DNA of 64,000 nucleotides. Source: Rhizomys pruinosus (taxonomy: Eukaryota > Chordata > Mammalia > Rodentia > Spalacidae). Below the pieces are notes generated by a model. That model searched no databases. It saw only the letters and a program-made list of their open reading frames with translations, and was not told the DNA's origin. This document shows positions 60,958-64,000 of the stretch, in pieces; positions within the stretch are counted from its first letter, which is position 1, and every line of letters begins with the position of its first letter. The DNA lies in assembly GCA_009823505.1 (NCBI GenBank), contig VZQC01010991.1, forward strand, positions 1,492,858 through 1,556,857, written 5' to 3'. A program made the translations under genes and the position numbers.

Positions 60958-61641
60958 CTGACTTTCTTATCTTTATCTTTCATCCTTTAAGAAGTCAGAT
61001 CAGTTTTCAAAACGTACTGTAAAGGGAATAATTATAAATATCCAATGTGGAGGATTATTTAACAACCAAGTCGGGCATTTCATTGGCTAGTACACCTTTG
61101 ATTTGTCAAAACTGCACCTCAATCTAACTCAGGCTAGCAAGTTATTAAAATAATTTTCAAAGGCTGAATAATGTATTTATATTTAGGCCATAAAAACTTT
61201 TAAGACCATCAAAACCACTAAGAAATAATTATCCCCAAAGCAGTAAAAAGCAGCATCTGAAAGGCCCATACTGGGAGTGGTGCGGACCACATGCCAGAGG
61301 GTCATGTATTAACCTACTGTCTCCAAGACAGGACGTGGACCTCCCCCAAAGCTGGCAGCAACCACCTCCACTTGCACAGCCTGAATCAAAGTCCAGTTAG
61401 ACCCAAAGAAGAAGGCTTTGTCTGTTTTCTCCCTGGAGACCCTGAGGTAAAGCTGGAATTGCAATCTGCTGGGCAGCCTGGCCTTAGCGAGCGGCTCTCG
61501 CCCCGTCCCCTGCAGTAACACCAGCTATGTCTGCAGGGAGAAAGCTCACTGGGAAGGAAGACATCAAAACCACGAAGTCCCTGAAAGAATCTTCTAAGTC
61601 CAGCCTACTGCTGTTTCTAAATAATTACAAGCAAAGAACAC
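60958..61641. other. unannotated sequence
   Basis: About 680 bases without SINE. Opposing frames of 75 (plus) and 70 (minus) codons overlap at 61291-61521, with no known domain. Confidence 0.4.
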
Positions 61642-61808
61642 AAGCTTTGAAATCAGACAGGCCCACCCTCAGTGACCCTGGGCCAGTTGCTTAATCTGAC
61701 AGCTCATTTTCTTCCTCTGTAAAATGGTGATAATTATACCTACTCTCAGAGATGGTATAAGGATTAAATTAAATAATACGTGTAGAAGCACAACACCTGG
61801 CCCAAGGC
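61642..61808 (+). mobile_element. MIR SINE, well preserved
   Basis: 'tttgaaatcagacaggccca', 'gaccctgggccagttgctta', 'cttcctctgtaaaatggtga' and 'aggattaaattaaataatac' follow the MIR consensus end to end. Confidence 0.92.
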
Positions 61809-62217
61809 ACCCTCCCCACCCCATATGTAGGTTCACAGTAGATTGCCTGAAATTCCTTCCTGGATTTATGTCTCTAAAGACTAATCAATATGAGGATAAA
61901 CCCCCCCCACACACACACACACTCTTAGTACCAACGGAGCTAAACAAAGCTGATTGACTCTTCCTTTTGCCCCCAATGCTGCTTCATTTCTAAATCTGAA
62001 TCATGTCAAAAAACAAAAATCCCTTGAGTGCCCGGCCCCAGGTCCTTCCACACCAATAAAGGAGACTTTCATGGTGGGAGGACCAGGATAAAGCTTAATA
62101 AATCTGATGAGGGTAAGTGGGGCAGACTACACTCCACACGTGGTAGGTGACTCACAGGTGAGACAGACTGATAGACAAAAGCAGTGCTTCTCAGACTTTG
62201 ATCCCTCCTCCCTCTTT
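61809..62217. other. unannotated sequence
   Basis: A C-run and CA tract lie at 61901-61921. No exon is seen. Confidence 0.4.
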
Positions 62218-62363
62218 CTGATGTTTTGAGGTAGGGTCTCCCTGTAGCTCCAACTGGCCTGGAACTTACTATGTAGACCAGGCTGGCCCAAATCTCACAG
62301 AGCTCTGCCTGCCTCTGCCTCCTGAGTGTTGGAATGAAAGGTGGGTGTCACCACACCCAGTGT
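62218..62363 (-). mobile_element. B1 SINE
   Basis: 'ttttgaggtagggtctccct' to 'gtgggtgtcaccacacccag'. Confidence 0.93.
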
Positions 62364-62369
62364 CCCTTT

Positions 62370-62485
62370 TTTGTTGTTGCTGTTGTTTGTTTTTATTTTT
62401 GTTTTGAGACTTACTATGTAGTCCAGGCTGGCCTTCAACTCATGATCCTCCTGCCTCTGCTTCTAAGGAGTGCTGGGATTATTCT
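62370..62485 (-). mobile_element. old B1-like fragment
   Basis: TTG-rich tail, 'gacttactatgtagtccagg' and 'ggagtgctgggattat'. Confidence 0.78.
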
Positions 62486-62679
62486 CCAGTGCATCAGAAA
62501 GCAACAAGTTCTGTTATTCATGCACGTAATGCAGTTTACAATGTGTACAACTCATTATAACATATACAAGCCCTTTGGGGTCTGTCCTGCTCAGCAAGAG
62601 GGGATCACTGACCGCACATAGGTGCTGAATGGATGTGAAGTTGGTTAACACCCTCCAGTAGCTTATTTCCAGTTTTCTG
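62486..62679. other. unannotated sequence
   Basis: No repeat recognised. Confidence 0.35.
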
Positions 62680-62856
62680 GTTTTTTTTTTTTTTTTTTTT
62701 TTTTNTTTTTTTTTTTTTTTGAGACAGGGTCTCCCTGTAGCTCTGGCTGTCCTAGAACTCACTCTGTAGACCAGGCTGGCCTCGAACTCACAGAGATCCG
62801 CGTGCCTCTGCCTCCCAAAGTGCTAGGATTAAAGGCGTGCGCCACCACGCCCAGCA
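62680..62856 (-). mobile_element. B1 SINE with 40-base poly(T) and an N
   Basis: A T-run from about 62681 to 62720 holds the only ambiguous base (N at 62705). Then comes GAGACAGGGTCTCCCTGTAG to 'cgtgcgccaccacgcccagc'. The true tail length is uncertain. Confidence 0.95.
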
Positions 62857-63078
62857 TTTATTTATTTCTGTATGTGTATCAATGTACTGTCTGCATGCAA
62901 GTCTGTGCACCCAATGCCATGGAGGTCAGAAGAGGGTGTCGGATTCCCCTGGACCTGGAGTTCTCCTGGAATTGGAGTTTCAGACGGTTCTCGGCCACCA
63001 TGTGGGTGCTGGGGATCGAACCTGGGTCCTCTGTAAGAGCGGCCGACACTCTTAACCACTAGGCCATCTCTCCAGCCC
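62857..63078 (-). mobile_element. B2 SINE
   Basis: 'tttatttatttctgtatgtg' to 'ccatctctccagcccg'. About 14 bases of the GTGTCGTGCAATGCC region are deleted ('gcacccaatgccatggag'). Confidence 0.95.
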
Positions 63079-63124
63079 GGGGTCATTATTTTTATTATAA
63101 CCTGGTACAACTTGGCTGTCCTGG

Positions 63125-63200
63125 AGCAGTTAGTATGGTGGCACATGCCTGTGCTCCCAGCACCCAGGCTCGAGTAGCAGCATCTTGAGATCCAGGCAGT
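63125..63200 (+). mobile_element. B1-like head fragment
   Basis: 'gtatggtggcacatgcctgt' and 'gctcccagcacccaggctcg' resemble an old B1 start. Confidence 0.55.
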
Positions 63201-63763
63201 CAGAGGTAGAATTGGATGTCTCTACATCTCATAACATGAGGGGAAATGGTTCAGTAGACAGAGATCCTGAAAACAATGAAAAGAAGAGGTCCTACATCCA
63301 GGTGTCCCCGCTCCTCCTACTTGTCACATCACAGTTAAAGAACAGGGTCCGGAAGTGCTCTCCTGCAGAGCAGTCAGCACACCCCATGTTTGTGACACAA
63401 CTCAGGGATCCCCTCATCCCAGGCAAAAGCGCCAGAGTGATGCCAAGATCTGGTCCAGCTCTGCCTATCAGGGGCTAGCTCAGCTCTCTAGCCACAATCT
63501 GAGGCAGGCAACTATCCCCACTTTCTGCTTAAGTTTGAGACAACAACACTGTGGTTATGAGTCCTGAGTGAGGTGACACACACAGATCCTTAGAACAGTG
63601 ACTGGTATATTGCACGCGTCAACAGTTATGATTATCACCGCTGTCCCCTTGGTTAGACATTTCTCTGTCAGGATCAACCACAAGGCCAAGGGTAGAGGTG
63701 TTTGAGAAGTCCTAGACCAACACTCTTGAATTCATATCCTAAGACCTTGACTTAAGACTGTGC
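63201..63763. other. unannotated sequence, possible MIR end
   Basis: At 63590-63640 'ttagaacagtgactggtata' is MIR-like. The remainder, including a 97-codon plus frame (63185-63478), is unrecognised. Confidence 0.4.
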
Positions 63764-64000
63764 TTCTGAGCAGATGTGGGAAATCCTCCCAGAACAGCAT
63801 GTGGAAAGTCTTCCCTGAGCAGCATATGGGAAGTCCTCCCTGAGCTGCATGTGGAAAGTCCTCCCTGAGCAGCATGTGGAAAGTCCTCCCTGAGCAGCAT
63901 GTGGAAAGTCCTCCCTGAGCAGCATGTGGGAAGTCCTCCCTGAGCAGCATGTGGGAAGTCCTCCCTGAGCAGCATGTGGGAAGTCCTCCCTGAGCAGCAT
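63764..64000. repeat. 25-bp minisatellite, open at window end
   Basis: At least nine units of the form 'agtcctccctgagcagcatg' plus TGGGA. The left units carry more changes and the right units are nearly identical. The array continues beyond the window. Three units make 75 bases, so every minus frame stays open with a 25-residue period. I see no sign that it is coding. Confidence 0.96.

Noticed and set aside
63732..64000. Three overlapping minus frames with a 25-residue repeat
   Set aside because: The 25-bp unit keeps all frames open. Equal openness in three frames indicates repeat structure, not coding.

Overview
This is mammalian nuclear DNA from a muroid rodent. The evidence is the dense load of rodent-specific SINEs: B1 (7SL-derived), B2/B3 and ID (tRNA-derived), and B4/RSINE1 (ID/B1 composites). 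There are also long CA/TC microsatellites, one recent 5'-truncated LINE-1, and older L1M, MIR and L2-like fossils. The B2 3' half (a GCATTGCACGACACGGGTGCA block, then an ACAGTACACTCATACACAT tail) and the B1 form with GTCTTTTTGAGACAGG differ from the mouse, rat and hamster forms I know. The species is therefore probably another muroid lineage, such as a gerbil or a relative; that is inference.

I found no convincing protein-coding gene. The only long conserved reading frame is the 3' half of L1 ORF2 on the minus strand (30121-31983). Other open frames are mostly SINE sequence read through or microsatellite translations. A few frames in non-repetitive DNA (25554-25943, 27091-27450, 32377-32637, 46970-47839) are listed as weak candidates only. 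The window reads as intergenic or intronic sequence.

Layout. 1-24 kb: tightly packed, often nested SINEs and microsatellites over old L1M pieces. 24-28 kb: fewer SINEs, two unexplained open frames and a segment that was copied elsewhere. 28-32 kb: an older L1 tail, a B1 split by that copied segment, and the young L1. 32-39 kb: unique DNA, more SINEs, and a minisatellite grown from the head of an ID SINE. 39.7-42 kb: an identical 438-bp tandem duplication and a diverged inverted copy of part of it. 42-51 kb: the most SINE-poor stretch (46.2-49.4 kb). 51-64 kb: dense SINEs again, a 24-bp minisatellite, and a 25-bp minisatellite that runs off the right edge.

No new biochemical system is visible. 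The notable content is structural: a local templated insertion that preserves the empty site of a later B2 insertion, an ID-derived minisatellite, a fresh tandem duplication, a five-fold array of CCAAT-type cores at 14-bp spacing, and closely spaced inverted SINE pairs. SINE names rest on recognised consensus blocks (B2 head GGCTGGAGAGATGG; B1 CCTTTAATCCCAGCACTTGG; ID TGCTTGCCTAGCATGC). Ends are accurate to a few bases where target-site duplications (TSDs) are given and about 10 bases elsewhere. No database search was possible.
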